From contig NZ_OZ040189.1 in NCBI RefSeq assembly GCF_964048965.1, positions 2,356,001-2,420,000 on the forward strand: a stretch of DNA of 64,000 bases. Reading direction: 5' to 3'. A program made the position numbers and the translations under genes. This stretch comes from Tenacibaculum sp. 190130A14a. GTDB taxonomy: Bacteria; Bacteroidota; Bacteroidia; Flavobacteriales; Flavobacteriaceae. The first letter of the stretch is position 1. Each line of letters begins with the position of its first letter. The notes under the pieces are model-generated. The model searched no databases. It saw nothing but the letters and a program-made list of their open reading frames with translations, and was not told the origin of the DNA. Positions 17,242 to 25,558 of this stretch are shown here, one piece after another.

Positions 17242-17685
17242 TTATTGATTACTAAATAACTTATTAATTTCATCTAAACTGATAAATTTAGATTGAGTTA
17301 TTACATCTGGATCTCTACTAACATATTGCTTAATTTGAACCTTAACTTCATTATCATGCTGTCTTTCAAATTTTAACCAAACTACATCTCCGTTTGCTTT
17401 AATTTTATAAGACTCTCTTGGGTTTTCTTCAAATCCTCTTAAGAAGATTTTATGCAAAGCTCCAAAATCATTATTCATATTTGTAAATGTAAAATACACA
17501 TACTCATTAACTGCTGGGTCATTGATGTTTTTGTAATAAAAGTTGTACGAATCTTCACCAACTTTTTCTAAATAAACAAATTCAACATGACTTACCACCT
17601 CTGTACGAGTAGTTTCAACGAATTCAATTTGGGAGTACGATGCTAAAGAAATAAACAATGCGGCTAAAAGGAATACTTTTTTCAT
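17242..17685 (-). CDS. Small secreted protein of unknown function
   Basis: A 147-residue protein with a clear signal peptide (MKKVFLLAALFISLASYS, then QIEF). The mature 128 residues are predicted beta-rich and acidic, with no cysteines, repeats or catalytic motif that I recognise. Probably periplasmic. It stands alone: convergent to the SpoU gene and ending 20 nt from a bidirectional terminator. An inverted repeat TTTACA-CAA-TGTAAA (17716-17730) lies 30 nt upstream of its start and may be an operator. Confidence 0.75.
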   Translation of the reverse strand: MKKVFLLAALFISLASYSQIEFVETTRTEVVSHVEFVYLEKVGEDSYNFYYKNINDPAVNEYVYFTFTNMNNDFGALHKIFLRGFEENPRESYKIKANGDVVWLKFERQHDNEVKVQIKQYVSRDPDVITQSKFISLDEINKLFSNQ

Positions 17686-17715
17686 AAGGGAAAATATTTT
17701 AATAGTTTGATTTTA

Positions 17716-17730
17716 TTTACACAATGTAAA
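17716..17730 (-). promoter_or_regulatory. Inverted repeat upstream of the small secreted protein gene
   Basis: TTTACA, 3 nt, TGTAAA. The 6-bp perfect arms lie in the promoter region of the gene starting at 17685. No regulator can be assigned. Confidence 0.3.
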
Positions 17731-17844
17731 CGCTGCTAAATATAAAAAATTATATTTTATTAAAATTTTGTTAATGGATTTATTTTCATCCAAAAACAAC
17801 TCTTGATTTTACAGCGTGAAAATACTATTTTAGATTTTAAATAA

Positions 17845-18237
17845 ATGGTGAAATTATTGAAAAAACTAAACAATTTTAATGATAATATCCATGTAGTAAT
17901 CTTAAAACTACTTGTATCTACCTTATTGATTATTTTTTTCTATAGAATAGAAGAAGTTATTTTAAGATATGTTGATAGAGATTATGCACAAAAAATAAAA
18001 ATTAGCACGTGGGAAACCAGAATCTCTCATTTCTCTAATACAACACAAATAATGATCAAGAAACAAAACAGAAATAGGATAACCGAATTAGAAACAATAA
18101 TATGTTTATTTCAAGAATTATGGTTTCATTCCAACAATTGTTCTCAACCTATACGCCACATTTGGTTTCCTATTCAAGAAGTTGCAAAATCGACTCAAAA
18201 GACAAGAACAGAAATCAAAAAAAGGAAAGAAAGTTAA
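17845..18237 (+). CDS. Hypothetical single-pass membrane protein (uncertain)
   Basis: A 130-codon frame opening MVKLLKKLNNFNDN, with one strong hydrophobic helix at about residues 17-38 (VVILKLLVSTLLIIFFYRIE) and then a polar, strongly basic tail. No family is recognised. It fits the gap between the small secreted protein and the FISUMP lipoprotein on the same strand as the latter (74 nt apart). The lack of recognisable family and the odd C-terminus make it possible that this is a decayed or spurious gene. Confidence 0.4.
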   Translation: MVKLLKKLNNFNDNIHVVILKLLVSTLLIIFFYRIEEVILRYVDRDYAQKIKISTWETRISHFSNTTQIMIKKQNRNRITELETIICLFQELWFHSNNCSQPIRHIWFPIQEVAKSTQKTRTEIKKRKES

Positions 18238-18311
18238 AACCTATTCTGATATTCAAAAACTACTTGAATAGTCTTTCATAATTTTAAACTAAGATTTTCA
18301 AACAAAAAGAT

Positions 18312-19361
18312 ATGAGAAATAAACTTTTAATATCCTTAATAACCTCATTTTTTCTTCTGTTCGCATGTAATAAAAACACTTCGATAGATTCAATAATTTT
18401 AAAACCAATCGTTGTTAAAACCTTAGATTCTTTAATATCTTATTCAGATAAAATTAAAATAGGGATGTATCCCTTTTCATCTGAACACCACGATTCCTAC
18501 TGGATTTATTTTTACAAAAAAAACAGTAACTGTTATTTAAGATTAATGGCTAATTTCGATTATTATGACGAAAATGAAGTTGAAGGATATACTTTATACA
18601 AAAATAAGGTACTTACTTTCTATGGAATGAAAGATCAATGTAACCTTAACATAATTGATAAGTCTAAAATTAACACTTCTACAAAAAAAATCAAACGTTA
18701 TATTCAAAGCTACCAAGATATTATTCCACCTCCACATGATCCTCCATATATTGATTTTCTTTTAAATAATGATCAACTAATAAAAGTCGTTACTCCTACT
18801 GGCTACTTTATAGATAAAAGAGATAGTACTTTTTATAACACCATACAAATTGGCAACAAAATATGGATGGCCGAAAACTTACGTTACAATGCTAAAGGAT
18901 CCTTTCTTAACCCTAATAATCCAAATGAAACCTATGGAAGGCTCTATATGGTTAGTTCCTTAGAAAATGTTTGTCCCAAAGGATGGCATCTACCCTCCGA
19001 CGAAGAATGGGATGATTTGGAAATTGCTCATGGAATGGAACATAAATTTGTAAACATGGGCGGATGGCGTGGAAAACATGCCATTCACATGAGAACCATT
19101 GATCATTGGGATAATGAAGCTAAAAACACCAATACATTAGGATTTAGCGTTTTACCAGCAGGGTATTATACCTCTGGAGAATTAGGACTACCAAAAGGCT
19201 TTGAAGGTTTAGGCTTTGCTGCGGCTTTTTGGTCTTCAACTCAAAATAATATTACCACAGCTCGCTTTATGTTCAGTCAAAAAACATTTGTAAATAAATG
19301 GGAGGATACTAACAATAATACGCTTATGGCATTGTCTTGTAGATGTGTTAAAGATGAATAA
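18312..19361 (+). CDS. FISUMP-domain lipoprotein
   Basis: A 349-residue lipoprotein (signal ending FFLLFAC, Cys near residue 19). The C-terminal half (about 170-349) matches the Fibrobacter succinogenes major paralogous domain: TIQIGNKIWMAENLRYN, VCPKGWHLPSDEEWDDLE, a LGFSVLPAGYY stretch, FWSSTQ and the closing SCRCVKDE. The domain is C-type-lectin-like in fold and common in secreted Bacteroidota and Fibrobacter proteins; function is unknown. The N-terminal 170 residues are specific and carry no known domain. Confidence 0.85.
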   Translation: MRNKLLISLITSFFLLFACNKNTSIDSIILKPIVVKTLDSLISYSDKIKIGMYPFSSEHHDSYWIYFYKKNSNCYLRLMANFDYYDENEVEGYTLYKNKVLTFYGMKDQCNLNIIDKSKINTSTKKIKRYIQSYQDIIPPPHDPPYIDFLLNNDQLIKVVTPTGYFIDKRDSTFYNTIQIGNKIWMAENLRYNAKGSFLNPNNPNETYGRLYMVSSLENVCPKGWHLPSDEEWDDLEIAHGMEHKFVNMGGWRGKHAIHMRTIDHWDNEAKNTNTLGFSVLPAGYYTSGELGLPKGFEGLGFAAAFWSSTQNNITTARFMFSQKTFVNKWEDTNNNTLMALSCRCVKDE

Positions 19362-19441
19362 GCCTAATGTGGAAAACAATCCTAAAACCGTTTTTTCGAT
19401 TCGTAATTATTTTACTAATTTCGACTTTCTAAACTCATTTA

Positions 19442-21760
19442 ATGAAAGTCTGTATAGCCGAAAAGCCCAGTGTAGCTCGAGAAATTGCTAATATCTTAGG
19501 AGCCAATACCAAACGAGATGGATATTTCGAAGGTAATGGCTATGCGGTTACGTATACTTTCGGTCATTTATGTACACTTTTAGAACCTAAAGACTACAAA
19601 CCTCATTGGAAAAGTTGGGATTTGAATAATCTCCCAATGCTTCCGGATAAATTTGATACGAAAGTAACGGACGATTCTGGTATTCAGAAACAGTTCAATA
19701 TTGTTAAAGGATTATTTGAAAAAGCAGATGTTGTTATAAACTGTGGGGATGCCGGACAAGAAGGAGAATTAATTCAACGTTGGGTAATTAACCAAGCCGG
19801 ATATACAGGTGAAATTCAACGATTATGGATTTCTTCACTTACTGAAGAAGCTATTAAAGAAGGTTTTGACAATTTAAAAGCCAATGACGATTACAATAAT
19901 TTATACTACGCAGGATACTCTCGTGCTATAGGTGATTGGTTATTAGGTTTAAATGCCACACGTTTGTACACCGTAAAATTTGGTGGATATAAGCAAGTAT
20001 TGTCTATTGGTAGAGTACAGACTCCTACCCTAGCCATGTTGGTTAATCGATTTAAAGAAATTCAAAATTTCAAACCGCAACCTTATTGGGAACTACAAAC
20101 TTTATATAGAAATACACTCTTTAGTTGTGAAGAAGGTAGGTTCTTAAAAAAAGAAGAAGGAGAAGCTTTTGCCGATAAAGTAAAAGAAGCAGATTTCGAA
20201 ATAACTTCTGTTGTCAAAAAGAAAGGGAAAGAATACGCACCTAAGCTTTTTGATTTAACAGGATTACAGGTGTATTGCAATACAAAGTTTGGATTTTCTG
20301 CTGATGAGACTTTAAAAATTGTTCAAAAGCTATATGAAATGAAAGTGGTTACCTACCCTAGAGTAGACACTACTTTCTTACCTAATGATATTTATCCCAA
20401 AGTTCCTAATATTTTAAAAGGCTTAAAACAATTCGCTAGCCTAACACAACCACTTTTAGGAAAGAAGATTCGTAAATCAACTAAAGTTTTTAACGACAAG
20501 AAGGTTACAGATCACCATGCCATTATTCCTACGGGAGTAGAAATTAGCTTACAGTACAATCAGCAACAAGTATATGATATTATTGCTCGTAGATTTATTG
20601 CTGTGTTTTATCCTGATAGCGATATTGCTAAAACCGAAGTAAAAGGTGAAGCTGATAAAGTACCTTTTAGAACTTCTGGAAAGGAAATTTTAACCAAAGG
20701 TTGGCGTGAAGTATTTGAATTTGGTAAAGACTCAAAAAAAGACGACGAAAAAGATGTATTACCAACTTTTGAAAAAGGTGAGAAAGGCCCACATGAGCCT
20801 TCTTTTTTAGAAAAAGAAACCAAACCCCCACGTAATTATACAGAGGCAAGTTTATTAAGAGCAATGGAAACCGCCGGTAAACAGGTTGATGATGATGAGA
20901 TGCGGGATTTAATGAAAGAAAATGGTATTGGACGTCCGTCAACTCGTGCAAGTATCATTGAAACCTTATTTAGAAGAAAATATATAGAACGTCAAAAGAA
21001 ATTAATCATTCCAACACAAACTGGAATTGATTTGATTGATTTGATAGACAATGAACTATTAAAATCTGCTGAATTAACTGGACTTTGGGAAAAGCGTTTA
21101 AAAGAAATTGAACGTGGTGAGTACAGTGCCTCTCTTTTTATAAAAGAGATGAAACGAATGGTAGATACCTTAGTATATGAAGTTCGTTCTAATAAAAAAA
21201 CAGTTCGTTTATCTGCTGAAACTGCAACCAAAACTCCGGTAACAAAATCTAAAAAAACTTCTAAAAAGAAAGAGGTCGCTGGTAAAGAATGTCCTAAATG
21301 TAAAAAAGGACAATTGTTAAAAGGAAAATCAGCTTACGGTTGCTCAAATTATAAAAATGGATGTGATTTCGTGTTAAGTTTCCAATTTTTAGGAAAAAAG
21401 ATATCAGAAACACAATTGATTCGATTAATCGATAAAGGTTGTACTACCAACTTGAAAGGCTTTAAACAAGGAGATGGCAAAATTGAAGGTTTAGTTCGAT
21501 TCGATGATAATTTTAAATTAAAGTTAGAGCCTAAAAAAGGTTCCTCAACACCTAACCAAAGTTCGACTCAAAACAGTGAAAAAATCACCTGTCCTAAATG
21601 TAAAAAAGGTACTGTTTTAAAAGGAAAGTCGGCTTATGGTTGTTCTGAATATAAAAATGGATGTGACTTTGTATTTACCTTTGATAGCATCAAAAAAATA
21701 GCCAATGGAAAACCATTGACTAAAGAGTTTGTTCTTGAAATTTTATCTTCTAACCGATAG
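19442..21760 (+). CDS. topB: DNA topoisomerase III (type IA) with two zinc ribbons
   Basis: A 772-residue type IA topoisomerase that cuts one DNA strand through a 5'-phosphotyrosine link and decatenates or relaxes DNA. The TOPRIM domain starts MKVCIAEKPSVAREIA and holds GDAGQEGELIQRWV. The SIGRVQTPTLAMLVNRF core and the active-site segment VTYPRVDTTF (Tyr 305) follow, and NGIGRPSTRASIIETLF is in the gate domain. The tail carries two near-identical CPKCKKG...GCS-Y-NGCDF zinc-ribbon modules (about 617-645 and 715-743) separated by a small topoisomerase C-terminal repeat. Complete and typical for Bacteroidota TopB. Confidence 0.95.
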   Translation: MKVCIAEKPSVAREIANILGANTKRDGYFEGNGYAVTYTFGHLCTLLEPKDYKPHWKSWDLNNLPMLPDKFDTKVTDDSGIQKQFNIVKGLFEKADVVINCGDAGQEGELIQRWVINQAGYTGEIQRLWISSLTEEAIKEGFDNLKANDDYNNLYYAGYSRAIGDWLLGLNATRLYTVKFGGYKQVLSIGRVQTPTLAMLVNRFKEIQNFKPQPYWELQTLYRNTLFSCEEGRFLKKEEGEAFADKVKEADFEITSVVKKKGKEYAPKLFDLTGLQVYCNTKFGFSADETLKIVQKLYEMKVVTYPRVDTTFLPNDIYPKVPNILKGLKQFASLTQPLLGKKIRKSTKVFNDKKVTDHHAIIPTGVEISLQYNQQQVYDIIARRFIAVFYPDSDIAKTEVKGEADKVPFRTSGKEILTKGWREVFEFGKDSKKDDEKDVLPTFEKGEKGPHEPSFLEKETKPPRNYTEASLLRAMETAGKQVDDDEMRDLMKENGIGRPSTRASIIETLFRRKYIERQKKLIIPTQTGIDLIDLIDNELLKSAELTGLWEKRLKEIERGEYSASLFIKEMKRMVDTLVYEVRSNKKTVRLSAETATKTPVTKSKKTSKKKEVAGKECPKCKKGQLLKGKSAYGCSNYKNGCDFVLSFQFLGKKISETQLIRLIDKGCTTNLKGFKQGDGKIEGLVRFDDNFKLKLEPKKGSSTPNQSSTQNSEKITCPKCKKGTVLKGKSAYGCSEYKNGCDFVFTFDSIKKIANGKPLTKEFVLEILSSNR

Positions 21761-21826
21761 GTATTTAACAATCTAAAAAAATAATAACTCACAAATACTG
21801 AAGATTTTTTCGTTAAAAAACATAAG

Positions 21827-22501
21827 TTATTCAGCCTTATTTTCTTTTTGATAATGCTTCTTTAACTTATCTAAATTCTTTATCGATTTTTCAATCCATT
21901 CGGTATAGAGCACTTCTTTTTCATTATCTTCTAACTGCCAATCGTTTTTTTGAAGTTTCATTCGACTAGTCACATCATGTAAAGTAATTGCTGCTGCTAC
22001 AGAAATATTTAAACTTTCTGTAAAACCAACCATTGGTATTTTCAAAAAGCCATCTGCATGTTTTTTAACATAATCTGAAACCCCTTCTTTTTCAGAACCA
22101 AACACAAAAGCAGTCTTTTTAGTAATATCAAAATCAGACAAAATACAAGAATCTGTATGAGGAGTAGTTGCGATAATTTGATACCCCTTATCTTTTAAGT
22201 CTTTGAAACATGTTACTGCATTATTTCCATCTTCTTTGTACCTATTTAAAGTAATCCATTGTTGACTCCCTTTTGCAACTCTTCTTGATACCTTATTGAT
22301 ATTATAATCTTCAATAGAATACACATCTTGTACTCCGAAAATATCACAACTTCTTATTACAGCACTAGCATTATGAGGTTGAAATATATTTTCCAACACT
22401 ACCGTAAAATGTCGAGTTCTTTGGTCTAATACTTCTTTAAATTTCTGCTTTCTCCTATCTGTTACGTACCCTTCTAAAAAAGATAACAAATTTTTATCCA
22501 T
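21827..22501 (-). CDS. trmH: tRNA (guanosine-2'-O)-methyltransferase, TrmH type
   Basis: A SPOUT-class methyltransferase of about 225 residues. The start of the protein (MDKNLLSFLEGYVTDRRKQK, then RTRHFTVVLENIFQPHNASA) matches TrmH, which modifies G18 in the D-loop of tRNAs. Motifs 2 and 3 are FVFGSEKEGVSD and IPMVGFTESLNISVAAAITL. The conserved Arg/Asn of motif 1 (NASAVIRSCDIFGV) are present. I start at 22501 (an adjacent ATG at 22504 is equally possible); an upstream in-frame ATG at 22555 adds 18 unconserved residues. It is monocistronic and divergent from the sirtuin gene. Confidence 0.9.
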   Translation of the reverse strand: MDKNLLSFLEGYVTDRRKQKFKEVLDQRTRHFTVVLENIFQPHNASAVIRSCDIFGVQDVYSIEDYNINKVSRRVAKGSQQWITLNRYKEDGNNAVTCFKDLKDKGYQIIATTPHTDSCILSDFDITKKTAFVFGSEKEGVSDYVKKHADGFLKIPMVGFTESLNISVAAAITLHDVTSRMKLQKNDWQLEDNEKEVLYTEWIEKSIKNLDKLKKHYQKENKAE

Positions 22502-22652
22502 CATATCACAAACATAATAAAATTTACTTTTTTTAATCATGGAGCCCCTAACCAAGCTTATATTTTCTTAAACTTGCTACAAAAAGTAGTATGTTTAAAA
22601 TAACATACTTGATATTTTAGATTCGAGATTATTAATTTCTGAAAATTTATCT

Positions 22653-23336
22653 ATGAAAAAACTTGTTATACTTACTGGAGCTGGCATGAGTGCCGAGAGT
22701 GGAATTAATACTTTTAGAGATGCAGATGGTCTTTGGGAAGGTCATGATATCTATGAAGTAGCATCACCGCAAGGTTTTGAGGCAAATCCAAAATTGGTAT
22801 TAGACTTTTATAACCAACGTCGTCAACAACTACTCACTGTAACACCTAATTCAGGACATCAAAACTTGGTTTTATTAGAAGAACATTTTGACGTACACAT
22901 TATAACGCAAAATGTAGATGATTTACATGAACGTGCAGGAAGTAAAAATATAATACATCTTCATGGCGAACTTTTAAAAGCTAGAAGTTCAAAAAATATA
23001 AATGATGTTTTTGAATGGAAAAAAGATATATTACTTGGTGATTTAACTAAAGATGGAGCACAAATTCGCCCACATATTGTTTGGTTTGGAGAAGACGTTC
23101 CTATGATTGAAACTGCTGTAGATATTGTTGAAAAAGCCGATGTTCTAGTGGTTATTGGGACTTCTATGCAAGTATACCCTGCTGCTGGATTAGTTAATTA
23201 TATTCAGCATAATACACCTATTTATTTTATAGATCCTAAACCTAATTTAAATAAAAATGCCTTCAACAACTTAACTATTATTGAAGACATTGCTAGTTCT
23301 GGAACTAAAAAGCTTATTGATTTATTAGTCGATTAA
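22653..23336 (+). CDS. Sirtuin-type NAD-dependent deacylase lacking the zinc cysteines
   Basis: A 227-residue SIR2-family enzyme that removes acyl groups from protein lysines using NAD. The NAD loop is GAGMSAESGINTFRD; QNVDDLHERAG and the catalytic His 104 in HLHGE follow. Tyr 53 and Arg 56 (YNQR) fit the YxxR pair of desuccinylase/CobB-type class III sirtuins. The four Cys of the zinc module are absent: the segment between HLHGELLKAR and IRPHIVWFGE has none. Similar cysteine-less sirtuins occur in other bacteria as far as I recall. Its last 23 nt overlap the convergent DUF6495-like gene. Confidence 0.92.
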   Translation: MKKLVILTGAGMSAESGINTFRDADGLWEGHDIYEVASPQGFEANPKLVLDFYNQRRQQLLTVTPNSGHQNLVLLEEHFDVHIITQNVDDLHERAGSKNIIHLHGELLKARSSKNINDVFEWKKDILLGDLTKDGAQIRPHIVWFGEDVPMIETAVDIVEKADVLVVIGTSMQVYPAAGLVNYIQHNTPIYFIDPKPNLNKNAFNNLTIIEDIASSGTKKLIDLLVD

Positions 23337-23784
23337 AATACTCGAATAATTCACCTTTAGAAATGTTACTTCCCTTTTCAATTAAATCGAAAATTTCAAC
23401 ATTTCTTTCTTTAATATATTGTTTTGAGCCCTGAAGATATTCTACCGTTACATCTTGAGGGTTCTTTAATAACCACTCATATCCTTTTTGTTCTAAAACA
23501 TTAATATCTCTATTAAGTTCTATAACAATTCTCTTTATCTCATCCTCTTCACATTTAAATAAGTTAACTACTTTAGGTGAAAAATGCTCTAAATAATTTG
23601 TTCTAGTAAGTACATCATCCCAAACGACATCACTAAATATATTCATTTCATCTTCTGCAACTTGAGGTTTCATTTCCTTAAGCTCTTCCCATTCTTTTTT
23701 ATCGATACTTTGTGATGCTAAAAAACGTGCAAATTCTTCATGCAAGCTTTCAAATTGTTCTTTAGTAAGTTGTCTATATTTCAT
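23314..23784 (-). CDS. DUF6495-like conserved protein
   Basis: A 156-residue soluble, acidic protein beginning MKYRQLTKEQFESLHEEFAR, which I associate with the Bacteroidota DUF6495 family; function is unknown. It is largely helical, with one internal Cys and no signal or membrane segment. The start chosen is the ATG at 23784, because the in-frame ATG upstream (23814) runs through the terminator hairpin of the preceding gene. That hairpin's T-run touches this ATG, so there is no room for its own leader. Its 3' end overlaps the sirtuin gene by 23 nt in convergent orientation. Confidence 0.78.
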   Translation of the reverse strand: MKYRQLTKEQFESLHEEFARFLASQSIDKKEWEELKEMKPQVAEDEMNIFSDVVWDDVLTRTNYLEHFSPKVVNLFKCEEDEIKRIVIELNRDINVLEQKGYEWLLKNPQDVTVEYLQGSKQYIKERNVEIFDLIEKGSNISKGELFEYFNRLINQ

Positions 23785-23811
23785 AAAAAAACCGCCTCTT
23801 TTTAGGCGGTT
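23785..23811 (-). terminator. Intrinsic terminator abutting the next start codon
   Basis: On the minus strand AACCGCC, an 8-nt loop, GGCGGTT, then a T-run that ends directly at the ATG of the DUF6495-like gene (23784). It ends the lipoprotein transcript (stop 23855). Readthrough would be needed to reach the downstream gene from this promoter. Confidence 0.85.
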
Positions 23812-23854
23812 CAAATATCTGAATTTCTAAACGAATTAGAAAACCAATATGAAA

Positions 23855-24736
23855 CTATCTAGTTACTGTTCCCGTAATAGTAGCTACAGGTCCTGCCCCC
23901 ATTGTTAACACCGAATGATCAACTGCATCAATTGGTACCTGATGTGCCAATGGCTTTAATGTAAAAGGACTTGGACTATTATCTGGATCTGGTTCTACAG
24001 AAATTACAATTGTTCTTCCTCTTAAATCCGTTGGAAAAGTTAATCCTGAAGGTGCATTTTGAATAAAATCTTCTCCTGGATATCCTGGTCCATTGTTTAC
24101 AGATCCCTTAAAAGTTGAAGTTGCCGCATTATCATCTGCCGAATCAACCGCTGTAAATGTTCCTGTACTTACAGGTGTTCCATCAATAACTGCCCATCCT
24201 TCATACTTCCATCCTGCCGATAATGTTGGTAACGTTAACCCTGCCACGGCACTTCCTGATGAATTATCTAAAAACCAAACTCCACTTCGCTCATTATTAG
24301 CCATACCATCTGTAGGCGTTGCCAATATATATTTCCCTGCTGCCGCCGAGAAATTCCCAACAATACCTGTTGATGATACACTTGCAGAGTTTCCTGAAAA
24401 ATCTCCTACTAATAGTTTTGTTGCTGCAGGAGCAGGATCATTATCTGGACTTGGTTCAATACTCAAAACAAATCTAGTTGCTGCACTTAAAATGCCTGCA
24501 TCAATAGAAAAAGTTGTTTGCGATAATTGCCCTGAATCATTTACATCAAAAGTTCCTGTAGATACAGGTGTTCCATTAACAATCACCCAACCTTCATATT
24601 TATAACTTGTTCCTAAATTCTCTAATCCACTAATGTTTAAAGTTAAATTAGCTCTTCTTGGTGTATCGTCATCATCACTACAAGATGACAATAAAAAAAA
24701 TCCCAAAATAGCTAAACCTAAAATTGCTTTCTTCAT
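23855..24736 (-). CDS. Surface lipoprotein with two homologous beta domains
   Basis: A 293-residue lipoprotein (signal MKKAILGLAILGFFLLSSC). The residues after the Cys, SDDDD, fit the acidic lipoprotein export signal that sends flavobacterial lipoproteins to the cell surface. The body has two homologous halves, recognisable from KYEGWVIVNGTPVSTGTFDV near residue 45 and KYEGWAVIDGTPVSTGTFTA near residue 178. The EGW-(D/N)G-P-S-G-F pattern resembles the periplasmic domain of RskA-like anti-sigma proteins, but no sigma gene or membrane helix is here. It is encoded 74 nt after a Crp/Fnr regulator, behind a TAACTTTG promoter with a CRP-like palindrome. Confidence 0.78.
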   Translation of the reverse strand: MKKAILGLAILGFFLLSSCSDDDDTPRRANLTLNISGLENLGTSYKYEGWVIVNGTPVSTGTFDVNDSGQLSQTTFSIDAGILSAATRFVLSIEPSPDNDPAPAATKLLVGDFSGNSASVSSTGIVGNFSAAAGKYILATPTDGMANNERSGVWFLDNSSGSAVAGLTLPTLSAGWKYEGWAVIDGTPVSTGTFTAVDSADDNAATSTFKGSVNNGPGYPGEDFIQNAPSGLTFPTDLRGRTIVISVEPDPDNSPSPFTLKPLAHQVPIDAVDHSVLTMGAGPVATITGTVTR

Positions 24737-24764
24737 TGTTTTTGTATTTTAAATTGTACAAAAA

Positions 24765-24772
24765 CAAAGTTA
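24765..24772 (-). promoter_or_regulatory. -7 promoter box of the surface lipoprotein gene
   Basis: TAACTTTG on the minus strand is a perfect TAnnTTTG box, 29 nt before the ATG. No TTG is found at the proper -33 distance; instead a palindrome (24794-24809) is centred about 42 nt before the expected start. Confidence 0.65.
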
Positions 24773-24793
24773 AATGTGCCATTTCTAATAAAA

Positions 24794-24809
24794 TGTCAGC
24801 TAGATGACA
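24794..24809 (-). promoter_or_regulatory. CRP/FNR-like palindromic operator
   Basis: TGTCA, 6 nt, TGACA. Geometry matches CRP-family sites (5-bp arms, 6-bp spacer). It lies just after the stop of a Crp/Fnr-family regulator gene and near -42 relative to the lipoprotein promoter, the place of a class II activator. Confidence 0.6.
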
Positions 24810-24810
24810 C

Positions 24811-25482
24811 TTAAGCAATTTTTTTACGAAGTCTAAGTTCTTTTCTGTTAAAATCAATAACATTGTCTTGTTTTAACTCATTCATAATGGTATTTAAAGT
24901 TTGCCTTGAAGTACCTATTAATGTCGCAATATCTTTTTGATTGTAAGGGTGTTTTATTACGTGATCTCCATTTTCAGGACATTCATATCCATATTCCTCA
25001 CAAAGATCTTTAAAGAACTCTAATAATCGTGTTTTGGTATCTTTAAACAAAAGTAGTTGTAATCTTCTCTCTAACTTTTTCATTCGCAACCCTATAAACT
25101 TATATATTTTAAAACTTATAGAAGCATTTTCTCTCATTAGATCATACATAGTATCCTTAGATACTGGGCAAATAAGTGTTCGATTATCTATAGCTTGTGC
25201 AAATTCATTTCTTCTTTCAACTCCCAATATAGCTTTTTCTCCAAACAACTCTCCTTTTGTTAAAATAGCTTTGATTACCTCTTCTCCTTCTTCTGTATAG
25301 TAACCAATTTTTACTTTCCCTTCGTCTATCAAGTATAACTTATTGGCAGCATCGTCTTCAAAATAAATATAGTCGCTCTTTCTATATGAGTTAAACTCAT
25401 GTCCTACTTTATATTCCGAATATTTATGCGGACACAGTATTTTAAATAAATTAACTTCTTCAAAGTACCAAAGAGCTCTCAT
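24811..25482 (-). CDS. Crp/Fnr-family transcriptional regulator
   Basis: A 223-residue regulator with an N-terminal cyclic-nucleotide-binding-fold domain (about 30-140; DDAANKLYLIDEGKVKIGYY, GELFGEKAILG) and a C-terminal winged helix (HPYNQKDIATLIGTSRQTLN as recognition region near residue 180). The PRTA-like phosphate pocket of cAMP-binding CRPs is not conserved and there is no FNR-like Cys cluster, so the signal is unknown. The most likely target is the next gene, a surface lipoprotein behind a CRP-type palindrome. Confidence 0.92.
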   Translation of the reverse strand: MRALWYFEEVNLFKILCPHKYSEYKVGHEFNSYRKSDYIYFEDDAANKLYLIDEGKVKIGYYTEEGEEVIKAILTKGELFGEKAILGVERRNEFAQAIDNRTLICPVSKDTMYDLMRENASISFKIYKFIGLRMKKLERRLQLLLFKDTKTRLLEFFKDLCEEYGYECPENGDHVIKHPYNQKDIATLIGTSRQTLNTIMNELKQDNVIDFNRKELRLRKKIA

Positions 25483-25533
25483 AGGTTAAAGCGTTTATTA
25501 AAGTATGTCGAAAAAGATTAAAATTCATTACAA

Positions 25534-25558
25534 AAAAAACGCTGGTAATAACCAGCGC
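25534..25558 (-). terminator. Intrinsic terminator after argE
   Basis: Arms CGCTGGT and ACCAGCG (25540-25557) with a 4-nt loop, followed on the minus strand by a T-run. It starts 1 nt after the argE stop codon. Confidence 0.88.

Noticed and set aside
23785..23814. Longer DUF6495-like start at 23814 (ten extra residues)
   Set aside because: The added codons are the terminator hairpin of the preceding gene; the ATG at 23784 gives the family's usual start.
24093..24605. Long plus-strand frame of 170 codons inside the surface lipoprotein gene
   Set aside because: Lies opposite a well-supported lipoprotein; no signal, domain or start context. It arises from the repetitive Thr/Ser/Pro-rich coding sequence of the real gene.
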